Shown here: positions 47,769-55,888 of the stretch, piece by piece
Layout: the number at the start of each line of letters is the position of its first letter
Position numbering within the stretch: the stretch's first letter is position 1
Origin: Synechocystis salina LEGE 00031
GTDB lineage: Bacteria > Cyanobacteriota > Cyanobacteriia > Cyanobacteriales > Microcystaceae
Length of the DNA: 64,000 bases
NCBI RefSeq assembly: GCF_015207985.1
Contig: NZ_JADEVV010000008.1
Span: forward strand, 1 to 64,000
Reading direction: 5' to 3'
Notes under the pieces: model-generated
Seen by the model: only the letters and a program-made list of their open reading frames with translations
The model's database searches: none
What the model was told of the DNA's origin: nothing
Program-made: the position numbers and the translations under genes

Positions 47769-47918
47769 ATGACCAAATCTGCTGTTCTTGCCAAACCCGC
47801 TGGCGATCGCCAAAAACAGGTTTACGAAACTCCCCAACAGGTGCAATACCTATATCTAGAAGCAGAGATAGACGTACTTCTGCGCCAACTCCAGACCTGC
47901 GGCCAAAAGGACAAATAG
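47769..47918 (+). CDS. 49-residue conserved-looking small protein
   Basis: The ORF reads MTKSAVLAKPAGDRQKQVYE then TPQQVQYLYLEAEIDVLLRQLQTC. The amphipathic C-terminal helix (YLYLEAEIDVLLRQLQ) and the helix-friendly linker indicate a real protein rather than noise, and I recall similar short proteins in other cyanobacteria. It contains a HIP1 site in its own codons (GDRQ). It ends 29 bases before the convergent LptF/LptG gene. Confidence 0.55.
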   Translation: MTKSAVLAKPAGDRQKQVYETPQQVQYLYLEAEIDVLLRQLQTCGQKDK

Positions 47919-47946
47919 GGTCAATAGGGCCGGCAACGGGGGCAGA

Positions 47947-49125
47947 TCAACGCAGACGGGAAGATTGCACCAACAAAGCGATGCCCGCAATCAACCCCAG
48001 TAAATTGGGAAACCAAGCAGCGGTGAAGGGATCCAGGGCGCCCCAAATGCCCATGGACTCGCTCAAAAAAGAAAGTAGGTAATAGAAGAAAATTAAGCCC
48101 ACACAGATCCCAAAGCTAGTGGCTTTGTTGGTATTCTGCGGCCGTACTCCGATCGCCGCCCCGATGAGGCCAAACACAAAACAGACAAAGGGCAGGGCAT
48201 ACTTCTTCTGGATGCGGACTTCTAGTTTACGTACCTTTTTGTCGTCCCCACTTAACCGCAGTACTTCCAGATAGCGGCGGGATTGGGCAATGGTCATTTC
48301 ACCATCCTTCCGTTCCTGGCTAGCTAAATCCAAGGGTGCCCGGGGCAACGCCAATTGTTGATGACGAAAGCGGACAATATTCCGGTAAGAACCGTCGGGG
48401 GCAATGAGGTACACCGTGCCATCGTAGAAATCCCAAGTATTTTCAGAAATATTCCAACTGGCCCTTTCCGCTGTGAGCACTTGGTTAACCCCGCTCTGGG
48501 TACGGTCAAGAATGGTCAGCCCCTTCATTTCGCTGCCGTTGAATTCTTCGGCGTAGAATAGGCGCTTCAAAATATTTTTCTCGTTGCCGTCCGGTTGCCG
48601 CACTGGGCCGTATTCCGGATAAATAATATTTTGTTCTTGCCGGGGGGGGCGGTCTTGGTGTACAGCCCGGTCTAGGGTAGCTAACGCTTCATAACTGGCG
48701 GCCGGGGTAATACGGTCATTGAAAACAAAGGCAATGCCAGTTACCACCATGCCAAACAGGAGGGCCGGCACTACTAGACGGTAAATGCTCACCCCAATGC
48801 TACGGAGGGCAATCAGTTCGCTGTCGCTGGAAAGACGGCTATAGGCCATTAAACTAGCCAAAAGCATGGACATGGGAAAGGCCAGCACCACAAATTCCGG
48901 CATTTTTAAGAAGAGAATCTTCACCGCAATGTCCATGGGCAAGCCTGATTCCGTCACCCGTCGCACCAGGTCAAAAAGAGTCCCAATGGAAAGGGCCAGG
49001 GAGGTGAACATGCCCATGCCAAAAATGAACGGCAAGAACAGTTCCACAAACAGGTACCGGTCCATGACGGACAAACGGGGCCAACGGAATTGAAATCTAC
49101 TTTGTTTGAAGGTGCCAACGGCCAT
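47947..49125 (-). CDS. LptF/LptG-family (YjgP/YjgQ) permease
   Basis: The protein has 392 residues. MDRYLFVELFLPFIFGMGMF gives the first helix and the layout is three N-terminal helices, a large periplasmic beta-domain (about 125-285, including RLFYAEEFNGSEMKGLTILD) and three C-terminal helices ending LLGLIAGIALLV. LptF and LptG form the lipopolysaccharide-extracting ABC transporter; with only one such gene here, the assignment to F or G is open. It is the only Lpt gene in the window. Confidence 0.9.
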   Translation of the reverse strand: MAVGTFKQSRFQFRWPRLSVMDRYLFVELFLPFIFGMGMFTSLALSIGTLFDLVRRVTESGLPMDIAVKILFLKMPEFVVLAFPMSMLLASLMAYSRLSSDSELIALRSIGVSIYRLVVPALLFGMVVTGIAFVFNDRITPAASYEALATLDRAVHQDRPPRQEQNIIYPEYGPVRQPDGNEKNILKRLFYAEEFNGSEMKGLTILDRTQSGVNQVLTAERASWNISENTWDFYDGTVYLIAPDGSYRNIVRFRHQQLALPRAPLDLASQERKDGEMTIAQSRRYLEVLRLSGDDKKVRKLEVRIQKKYALPFVCFVFGLIGAAIGVRPQNTNKATSFGICVGLIFFYYLLSFLSESMGIWGALDPFTAAWFPNLLGLIAGIALLVQSSRLR

Positions 49126-49318
49126 AGTCGAGAAATAGTAGGAAAATAGGGCGGTGAAGCTAACTTAACTGCAATTTTTCGGATTAATGAGTTTAATGTA
49201 GGCAGTTCCGCCAATTAGAGTATTTTGGGCATTGTACCGGCAACAACCCATGGTCAATTGGTTATAGTCCATGGCAATGGTACCCCCACCGGACTTTTAC
49301 CATACCAACAATCCTGAA

Positions 49319-49630
49319 TTAATAATGGCGATCACGCTCCAGGTCAAAAATTGCCTTTTCCCAATACCAGTTTTCCGGGCGATCGGGATGTTTGGCCCGT
49401 AGGTTGCTCACCAACCTTTCCGCCACCTGGGCATTACCGGCAATGCGAATTAGATCCCGCCGCAACTTACCGGGCACCCTGACTGATGTTGGGCGGGAAG
49501 CTTGGATGGCTTGCTTGAAACCAGATGAATTACGGCGGCCCCTACCCCGGGCAATTTTCCGACCGGATCGGCGCCTAGCCCACCAGATCAAGGCCCACAA
49601 CAGGGCGATCGCCAAAATTAGGGGCAACAT
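49319..49630 (-). CDS. Small membrane-anchored basic protein, unknown
   Basis: The protein has 103 residues. A hydrophobic start ([18 protein letters not shown]) anchors the protein, and the remainder is strongly basic ([19 protein letters not shown]) before an acidic-aromatic tail ([20 protein letters not shown]). A nucleic-acid-binding or ribosome-associated role could be imagined, but no family is recognised. It is divergent from hliC. Confidence 0.6.
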   Translation of the reverse strand: MLPLILAIALLWALIWWARRRSGRKIARGRGRRNSSGFKQAIQASRPTSVRVPGKLRRDLIRIAGNAQVAERLVSNLRAKHPDRPENWYWEKAIFDLERDRHY

Positions 49631-49730
49631 TACCTTGCTCTCCCAGGATTAGTCCCTTCTGTTCTGTCTGAGCCTAACATTATCTTCCCATTGCTTTTTC
49701 ATCACAGACTTGCCATGGGCGCAATACTCT

Positions 49731-49748
49731 GTTACATTTATTTACATA
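49731..49748 (+). promoter_or_regulatory. HLR1 (RpaB-binding) element upstream of hliC
   Basis: GTTACATT-TA-TTTACATA matches the HLR1 consensus (G/T)TTACA(T/A)(T/A) repeated after two bases with no mismatch. It lies 36 bases before the hliC ATG. The response regulator RpaB binds HLR1 and governs light-stress genes, including hli genes. Confidence 0.85.
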
Positions 49749-49783
49749 GACAACCCTCCCAGCTCGTAACTACATTCTTAACC

Positions 49784-49927
49784 ATGAACAACGAAAACAC
49801 TAAATTTGGATTCACCGCCTTCGCCGAAAACTGGAATGGTCGCTTGGCCATGATCGGTTTCTCCTCTGCCCTGATCCTCGAGCTCGTCTCTGGGCAAGGT
49901 GTACTTCACTTCTTCGGCATTCTGTAA
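49784..49927 (+). CDS. hliC: High-light-inducible protein HliC (ScpB type)
   Basis: From ATG 49784 the protein has 47 residues, starting [32 protein letters not shown] is the chlorophyll-binding ExxNGRxAMIGF motif of one-helix LHC-like proteins. The protein is the shortest type (47 residues), like HliC of PCC 6803, which works in photosystem II assembly and photoprotection in the thylakoid. The frame is open for 31 codons upstream, but that stretch contains the HLR1 element. A terminator follows about 95 bases downstream. Confidence 0.95.
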   Translation: MNNENTKFGFTAFAENWNGRLAMIGFSSALILELVSGQGVLHFFGIL

Positions 49928-50021
49928 TTTTTCGATTTACCCTAACTTTTTTAGGTTTTCTCGCCTAGGGCATCTGTAGTAAAGTGCCCCGGCAACCTCC
50001 GTTAATCTCAAGACTTGATTG

Positions 50022-50051
50022 GGCTACTGTTTTAGCAGTAGTCTTTTTTTT
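50022..50051 (+). terminator. Rho-independent terminator after hliC, abutting nspC
   Basis: An 8-bp stem (GGCTACTG / CAGTAGTC, one G-T pair) with a 6-base loop is followed by eight Ts. It ends 15 bases before the chosen nspC GTG. It argues that nspC cannot start further upstream, even though the frame is open from 50019. Confidence 0.85.
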
Positions 50052-50066
50052 CTTTTTGTAGCTGAA

Positions 50067-51230
50067 GTGAGCCTTTCTGCGGTGAGTATTCCCGAAAACC
50101 CCCTGTTATCCAACCTACCTTCCCCCTGTTTTGTGTTGGCAGAGGAATTGTTACAACAAAATTTGGCGATTTTCGAGCGGTTGCAGCAATCCGCCCCCAT
50201 CGAGGTAATGTTAGCCCTGAAGGGTTTTGCCCTCTTTCCCTGTTTTCCTTGGTTGCGTTCGGGGTTGGGGGGGGCTTCGGCTAGTTCCCTCTGGGAGGCA
50301 CGGCTGGCGGCGGAGGAATTTGGCAAAGAAGTGCATGTTTATGCGCCCACCTACCGCCCCGATGATCTGCCGGCCATTATCCCTTTGGCGAGCCACATCA
50401 CCTTCAATTCCCTAGGACAATGGCACCGTTATGGGGAATTGTTGCGCAATACAACGGTAAAGGCAGGGTTACGCATTAATCCAGAATATTCCCCCGTGCA
50501 GACCGATCTTTATAATCCCTGTGTGCCCGGTTCCCGCCTGGGAGTACAAGCGGCAATGTTGGAGGGTAATTTGCCGCTAGGTATTACGGGCTTCCTCTCC
50601 CACAACCTTTGTGAAAGTGATCATTTGGCGTTGGCAAAAACCCTGGGGCAAATTGAAAAGTTATTTGGTCAGTATTTACCCCAAATTGAATGGTTAAACC
50701 TGGGTGGGGGTCATTTGCTGACGAGCCAGGGCTACGACGTGGACTACGCCATTGCAGTAATTCGGGAATTTCACCAACGCCATCCCCATCTGCGGTTGCT
50801 TATGGAGCCGGGATCGGCGATCGCCTGGCGGACAGGATTTTTAATTAGTACGGTGGAGGATCTGATCGAAACACCGGAATTTACCCATGCCATGCTGGAT
50901 GTTTCCTTCACTGCCCATATGCCTGATTGTTTAGAAATGCCCTATCGGCCGGAGGTGCGGGGGGCCAGGGTACCGACAACCGGAGATCGAGTTTATCGCT
51001 TGGGGGGTTCTAGTTGCCTAGCGGGAGACTTTCTGGGGGACTACGCCTTTGACCAACCCCTACAAGTTGGCGATCGCCTGATTTTTGAAGATATGATGCA
51101 CTACACCATGGTTAAAACCACCACTTTTAATGGGGTCCACCATCCCGCCATCGGTTGTCTGCGGCGATCGGGGGAATTTGAACTGTGGCGTACCTTTGGC
51201 TATGAAGATTATCGTAACCGCTTAGGTTAG
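50067..51230 (+). CDS. nspC: Carboxynorspermidine decarboxylase
   Basis: From GTG 50067 the protein has 387 residues, normal for NspC. It is a fold-type III PLP decarboxylase: PSPCFVLAEELLQQNL, then the PLP Lys in EVMLALKGFALFPCF, LNLGGGHLLTSQGYD, LLMEPGSAIAWRTGFL and the C-terminal FTAHMPDCLEMPYRPEV with the catalytic Cys and Asp region. It makes norspermidine or spermidine from carboxy-precursors in the cytosol. GTG 50082 is another possible start; upstream is blocked by the terminator. Neighbour genes are unrelated. Confidence 0.88.
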   Translation: MSLSAVSIPENPLLSNLPSPCFVLAEELLQQNLAIFERLQQSAPIEVMLALKGFALFPCFPWLRSGLGGASASSLWEARLAAEEFGKEVHVYAPTYRPDDLPAIIPLASHITFNSLGQWHRYGELLRNTTVKAGLRINPEYSPVQTDLYNPCVPGSRLGVQAAMLEGNLPLGITGFLSHNLCESDHLALAKTLGQIEKLFGQYLPQIEWLNLGGGHLLTSQGYDVDYAIAVIREFHQRHPHLRLLMEPGSAIAWRTGFLISTVEDLIETPEFTHAMLDVSFTAHMPDCLEMPYRPEVRGARVPTTGDRVYRLGGSSCLAGDFLGDYAFDQPLQVGDRLIFEDMMHYTMVKTTTFNGVHHPAIGCLRRSGEFELWRTFGYEDYRNRLG

Positions 51231-51329
51231 ACAATCATTGCTATTCGGAAAAAACGCCGAGGTAAAGGTATTTTTTCACAGTACTTGCCACTATGTCGCT
51301 TGGGGTGTAGACTTGGTACCTAATTTCAG

Positions 51330-51343
51330 TTTCGTATCCGAAA
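51330..51343. promoter_or_regulatory. Short palindrome at the start of the methyltransferase gene
   Basis: TTTCG-TATC-CGAAA, a 5-bp inverted repeat, ends two bases before the methyltransferase ATG. Because the methyltransferase has an N-terminal helix-turn-helix, this could be its autoregulatory operator. A repeat this short can occur by chance. Confidence 0.3.
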
Positions 51344-51345
51344 TC

Positions 51346-52773
51346 ATGGCCACCCAGTATTTTTCTGTAAAAGAGACCTCTGAAATCTTAAACTGCTCTG
51401 AGCAATATGTTCGTCAGCTACTCCGGTATGGCGAAATCAGCGGCGAGAGGATCAGCAGTCGGTGGATTGTAGCATCAGAGTCTGTTCAGAACTATAGTCT
51501 TAAGAAAGAAGATACAAGCTTAAAGATTCACGACCATGGTAGGCGTGCATTTAGCAAACCTGGCTTAAAAGCTTTGAGTTTTTTCTCTGGTTGTATGGGT
51601 TTGGACTTGGGATTAGAAAAGGAAGGTATACAGGTTTTACTTGCCTCTGAAATCGATGCAGCCGCCCGGAAAACCATTGAAATCAATCGACCAGATATAG
51701 CGCTAATTGGGGATATTCGGGATTACTCAGCCGCAGAAATTCGAGAGAAAGCAGGACTGAGTATAACTGATGAGATTGATGTAATAGTTGGCGGTCCACC
51801 ATGCCAAGCCTTTAGCAGCGCGGGAAAGCGTCAAGGATTCAATGATGAGCGAGGCAACGTCTTTTTAACGTTCATCAATTTAATCATTGAACTTAAGCCC
51901 AGATTTGCAGTAATTGAAAATGTTCGAGGATTATTATCCGCCCCATTAAAACATAGACCTCATGAAATGAGAGGGAAAAATTTTCCACCATTATCTCAAG
52001 ATGAACAAAGGGGGGGCGCATTACTTTTCATTACCCAAAGGCTAAAAGAAGCAGGGTATAGTGTCTCTTTTAACCTGTACAATGCTGCTAACTTTGGATC
52101 TCCGCAACGACGAGAGAGAGTTGTTATTGCTTGTAGTCGTGATGGAAAAAAACTGCCTTATCTCACACCCACCAATTCAGAGCAAGGTCTATATGGACTC
52201 CCAATATGGAAAAAATTGCGAGAGGCTTTAAAAGATCTTCCTAAAGATGGACATCATTTTGTTAAGTTTCCTGAAAAACGACTCAAGTATTACAGATTGC
52301 TGAAGGCCGGGCAATATTGGCGAGATTTACCGGAAGAGTTGCATCAAGAGGCATTAGGTAATTCTTATCATGCAGGAGGAGGAAAAACCGGTTTTTACCG
52401 TAGACTGGCTTGGGATAAACCCGCTCCGACATTAGTAACTCACCCAGCTATGCCTGCAACTGATTTAGCTCATCCGGAAGAGGACAGACCTCTAAGTATT
52501 GAAGAATATAAAAGAATTCAAGAATTTCCGGACGATTGGATGATTGCAGGTACCTTGCTTGATCAATATCGACAAGTTGGTAATGCTGTACCGTCCTCTC
52601 TGGGCAGGGCGATCGCCAGAATGTTGCTATCCTACTTGAGAGGTGAGTCCCCGGTTGCCTACCCAGATTTTCCGTATTCCCGTTACAACAAAACGGATGA
52701 TGTTAGTTGGATGAAAGATATGGGCTATCTTGAAAATGCCTCAACAAAGCAACTATCTCTTAACTTAGTTTAA
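51346..52773 (+). CDS. DNA (cytosine-5) methyltransferase with N-terminal helix-turn-helix (SinI-type R-M)
   Basis: From ATG 51346 the protein has 475 residues. Residues 4-50 (YFSVKETSEILNCSEQYVRQLL) form an excisionase/MerR-type helix-turn-helix. The C5-methylase core begins with SFFSGCMGLDLGLE (78-91, AdoMet loop), then the PPCQ motif (catalytic Cys153), ENVRG (191-195), QRRERV (254-259) and YRQVGNAVP near the end. It is convergent with, and overlaps by 9 bases, the endonuclease gene. The pair looks like a SinI-type system, which would modify GGWCC (inference). It carries one HIP1 site (about 52609), so it has resided in HIP1-rich DNA for some time. Confidence 0.9.
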   Translation: MATQYFSVKETSEILNCSEQYVRQLLRYGEISGERISSRWIVASESVQNYSLKKEDTSLKIHDHGRRAFSKPGLKALSFFSGCMGLDLGLEKEGIQVLLASEIDAAARKTIEINRPDIALIGDIRDYSAAEIREKAGLSITDEIDVIVGGPPCQAFSSAGKRQGFNDERGNVFLTFINLIIELKPRFAVIENVRGLLSAPLKHRPHEMRGKNFPPLSQDEQRGGALLFITQRLKEAGYSVSFNLYNAANFGSPQRRERVVIACSRDGKKLPYLTPTNSEQGLYGLPIWKKLREALKDLPKDGHHFVKFPEKRLKYYRLLKAGQYWRDLPEELHQEALGNSYHAGGGKTGFYRRLAWDKPAPTLVTHPAMPATDLAHPEEDRPLSIEEYKRIQEFPDDWMIAGTLLDQYRQVGNAVPSSLGRAIARMLLSYLRGESPVAYPDFPYSRYNKTDDVSWMKDMGYLENASTKQLSLNLV

Positions 52774-53526
52774 TGAATCCGACAAATCCTTCCAAGGATT
52801 GTTCACCTCAATGGCTAATGCACCTGGATTACCGATTAGAACCTTTTGAACAAAGGTAACGAAGTTTTCTTCTGAAAAGCGATCCGTATTGTACTTGTCA
52901 TTAAAATAAGACCATCGATGGGAACCTGTTTTAGAATCAACTCGATGCCATTTTTCGATAGGCTGATTAATTCTGACGCTTGAGGATGGGGCATTTTCCG
53001 TATTGCTGCGGTTCTTGACCTGCAAGAGAGAACCATCAACATTGCAAAAATCTACGTGCCGAATAGTTTCTCCCCAACAACAATGCCAACCATAATTAGA
53101 AAGTTGCTCAGCTAAAAATTCTTCCAGAAGTAATCCAAGAATGTTTTCAGCAGACATTGATAGCCGATGGGCATATTTGATTTGCTCAAGATGCTCTGTT
53201 GTCAGCCTTGTTAATTGAGTATTGATAATCGTATCGATGATCGGATCGGCAACTGTTCCCGGAGGATTGGAAACACGTTGAGATATTCTGTTGTTAAAAC
53301 CGTCATTGTATTTTTTAAGCCAAACTTTTACTAGAGATTCTTGATCATGACCTTTTACCTTTTTTGAACTTGGAGAAAGTCCCGGGTTTCTGTAGCAGGC
53401 TGTGAGAATCGTTCTGTGTGCTTCAAGAAATGATTGATTTTGCTGAGAAAACACATCTTCAAAAACTTTTAAAAAGTCTTTTTCAGAACTTGATGTGGTA
53501 ATAATGGTGTCGAAATTAACAGGCAT
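52765..53526 (-). CDS. SinI-like type II restriction endonuclease
   Basis: The protein has 253 residues. The region from NPPGTVADPIIDTIINTQL through YAHRLSMSAENILGLLLEEFLAEQL to RHVDFCNVDGSLLQVKNRSNTEN matches my memory of the SinI family. Asp159 and the QVK at 169-171 would be the PD-(D/E)xK-type catalytic pair, with Glu in the LLLEEF helix as helper. It should cleave double-stranded DNA at the site the neighbouring methylase protects. Its ATG immediately follows the rqcH stop codon, with GAGGAG inside the rqcH tail as ribosome site, so translation may be coupled to rqcH. Confidence 0.75.
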   Translation of the reverse strand: MPVNFDTIITTSSSEKDFLKVFEDVFSQQNQSFLEAHRTILTACYRNPGLSPSSKKVKGHDQESLVKVWLKKYNDGFNNRISQRVSNPPGTVADPIIDTIINTQLTRLTTEHLEQIKYAHRLSMSAENILGLLLEEFLAEQLSNYGWHCCWGETIRHVDFCNVDGSLLQVKNRSNTENAPSSSVRINQPIEKWHRVDSKTGSHRWSYFNDKYNTDRFSEENFVTFVQKVLIGNPGALAIEVNNPWKDLSDSLN

Positions 53527-55299
53527 TTAACTTTTCTCCTCTTTAGAATTAACCGCTCCGGGTTTACCCCAAATAACCGTTTCCTGTTGATAAATCACCA
53601 TGCCTGGCTTACTGCCCTTGGGTTTGAAAACATATTTGGGTTGGGTATAGACCACGGGCACCTGTTCTTCCCCCCGGCCGCGGCTGTAATAGGCCGCCCA
53701 GTCCGCCGCTAATTGTAAATCTTGCTCGTCGGCGATCGCCCCTGGGGGTAATCGGAGTAACACATGGCTGCCGGCGATTTCCTGGGCATGGAACCAAAGG
53801 TCATACTCAGTAGCAACCCGAAAACTGAGGTAATCATTTTGGCGATTGTTGCGGCCAATCCAGAGGGGAAAACCAGAAGGGGTCAGGCCTTGGTGGGGCT
53901 CAAAGGTTTCCGCTTCCTTACGTCGGGGACGGCCATGGCTAAGGGTTAAATAGCCCTGCTCCACCAGTTCATCGCGAATTTCTGTTAACGTTTGCCAATC
54001 GGCCGGAGCATCAAATTCCGTCAACGCCTGCACACTGGTTTCCACCTGGGTGAGATAGGCCAATTCCTGATTAACTTCAGCCAGCAATGGAAGAATGGCC
54101 GCCTCTGCCCGGTTTAATTTTTGTTGTTGCTTATAAAGTCGTTGGGCATTTTGGATCAGGGTTTTATCCGGTTGTAGGGGAATGGTAACGGGAGCTTGGT
54201 CGTCAAAATCCGGCAGAGTAATGGCACTTAAACCCGGTTGCCCCTGGTGGAGATAGGCCATCAACAGATCAGCCTGCCGTTGATATTGCTGGGCATTGGC
54301 CGCCGCTGCTAACCTTTGTTGAAACGTCTGGGCCTTCTGTTGCAATTTACCAATCAAAGTTGCCAACTTTTGTTGAATTTGGTGCTGTAATTGCTGGAAA
54401 TTTTCCCGTCCTAACTCCCTCCGGTAATATTCACTTACCATCTCATTAATGGCAAGCAAAGGGCGATCGCCTTTTTCCTGAGCTGGTTTAACTCCATGAA
54501 CATCGCTACTTGCCGCCAAAACTGTGTAGCCCCGGGGCAACCTTTTGCCCACAAAATCTGCTTTTTCTAGTCGTTGTAACCAAATTTGCCAGGCAGAGAA
54601 AAGATTTTCCCATTGGTTGGGGGTTAAAGCTTGATTATTAATTTGGTCATCAATACCGGCCCAGGCAAGTAAACTTTTCACCACCATGGGACTGACCCCC
54701 CGGTAACTTTTGAGTAACTGCTTGCTCAATAAACCTGGAATTAATTGCACCCTTTCGCGCCAGTCGTCCAAACTTTCTGTTAACAAGGGAGGCGTAGCCA
54801 ACAGGGGCGGTGGTGGTTGGTAGGGTTGCCCCGTTTGCACTGTCCTCACCCTGGATTGTTGGGCACTTACCTGGTGGGCGACGGTGATAATTTGCCGTTG
54901 GGCATCGGTCAAAATCAGGTTACTATACTTGCCCATGACCTCCAAAAAAAGATGGTACAGAGGTTCGTCTCCCGGCCGTTTGGCGATCGCCAAGTCAATG
55001 ACCCGTTCCCAGGGCTGCAGAGGTGCTAGGGAAGTTAGGGCTAGTCCCTTCAACTGGTGACGCAGTTGGTCGCTCAAGGTAAACGTATCCGGTTCCTGGG
55101 GTGGGGGAACGTCTAAACAAAGCCTTGCTCCCTGGGGATGCCACGCTAGGGTTAACCAACCCCGTTTTTCTAAAGTTCGTAAAGCGAGGGATAAACCATG
55201 GCGATCGTGCTGGTAAACCTGTTCGATGCGAGCCGGTAACCAGTCATCTTGTAATTCAGCACAAATGGCCATTAGGGTGGTGTAATCAACAGCCTGCAT
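53527..55299 (-). CDS. rqcH: RqcH/NFACT-family protein
   Basis: The protein has 590 residues. The N-terminal NFACT-N region (ARIEQVYQHDRHGLSLALRT, then KLVLTDAQ-like strands) is followed by a long coiled-coil middle (about 270-440) and a C-terminal NFACT-R domain (WIGRNNRQNDYLSFRVATEYDLWFHAQEIAGSHVLLRL). The family binds stalled 50S subunits and adds C-terminal tails for ribosome rescue; older annotations call it fibronectin-binding protein. The C-terminal end (NSKEEKS) abuts the restriction gene and may have been altered by its insertion. Confidence 0.9.
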   Translation of the reverse strand: MQAVDYTTLMAICAELQDDWLPARIEQVYQHDRHGLSLALRTLEKRGWLTLAWHPQGARLCLDVPPPQEPDTFTLSDQLRHQLKGLALTSLAPLQPWERVIDLAIAKRPGDEPLYHLFLEVMGKYSNLILTDAQRQIITVAHQVSAQQSRVRTVQTGQPYQPPPPLLATPPLLTESLDDWRERVQLIPGLLSKQLLKSYRGVSPMVVKSLLAWAGIDDQINNQALTPNQWENLFSAWQIWLQRLEKADFVGKRLPRGYTVLAASSDVHGVKPAQEKGDRPLLAINEMVSEYYRRELGRENFQQLQHQIQQKLATLIGKLQQKAQTFQQRLAAAANAQQYQRQADLLMAYLHQGQPGLSAITLPDFDDQAPVTIPLQPDKTLIQNAQRLYKQQQKLNRAEAAILPLLAEVNQELAYLTQVETSVQALTEFDAPADWQTLTEIRDELVEQGYLTLSHGRPRRKEAETFEPHQGLTPSGFPLWIGRNNRQNDYLSFRVATEYDLWFHAQEIAGSHVLLRLPPGAIADEQDLQLAADWAAYYSRGRGEEQVPVVYTQPKYVFKPKGSKPGMVIYQQETVIWGKPGAVNSKEEKS

Positions 55300-55392
55300 A
55301 ATGATTTCCTGCCCTGGTATCGAAAATTTGAACTGTTACAAACTATCCATGGGGTGGGAAAAGGTTTAATATCTAACCTCCGCCCCAACTGC

Positions 55393-55791
55393 CTAATCTC
55401 CCGTTTCTAGGGTGGCGCGGTAGTCTCCAGCGGCCATTAATCCTTCCTTGGCATCCTCCACGTCATCCAAGCGCACCTTAATCAACCAACCCTCTTCGCC
55501 GTAGGGATCCTGGTTCAGTAATTCCGGTTGTTGTTCGAGGACAGTATTTTTTTCGATTACAGTGCCCGTAACTGGGGAATAGAGATCCGATGCAGCCTTG
55601 ACCGATTCCACCGCCCCCATGGATTGCTCAAATTCTACCTTATCCCCTTCTTCCGGCAATTCCACAAAGACAATATCGCCCAACTCATCCACGGCAAAGG
55701 CACTCAGGCCAACGGTGGCCGTTTCCCCATCAAAGCGGACATATTCGTGGGAATCCAAATAATAGAGATCGTCGGGATGTTCCAGTTCCAT
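55393..55791 (-). CDS. gcvH: Glycine cleavage system H protein
   Basis: The protein has 132 residues. The lipoylated Lys is in GAVESVKAASDL (Lys65), flanked by ETATVGLSAFAVDELGDIVFVELPE and TGTVIEKN, the folded core of GcvH. It shuttles the aminomethyl group between the P, T and L proteins. The lipoyl synthase gene lipA is in the same window at 41196, but the two are not co-transcribed. Confidence 0.96.
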   Translation of the reverse strand: MELEHPDDLYYLDSHEYVRFDGETATVGLSAFAVDELGDIVFVELPEEGDKVEFEQSMGAVESVKAASDLYSPVTGTVIEKNTVLEQQPELLNQDPYGEEGWLIKVRLDDVEDAKEGLMAAGDYRATLETGD

Positions 55792-55888
55792 GGCAAAACC
55801 GCTAAAGGCAACAGCGTTGTTAGTTTACCAAAAATATGGCGAAGACAGAGGTTATCCCTGGGGCTAGGGGAGACTAAAAATCCCTTAA

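Noticed and set aside
50019-50066. Possible N-terminal extension of nspC from a TTG
   Set aside because: These codons coincide with a rho-independent terminator, and the extension has no match to NspC.
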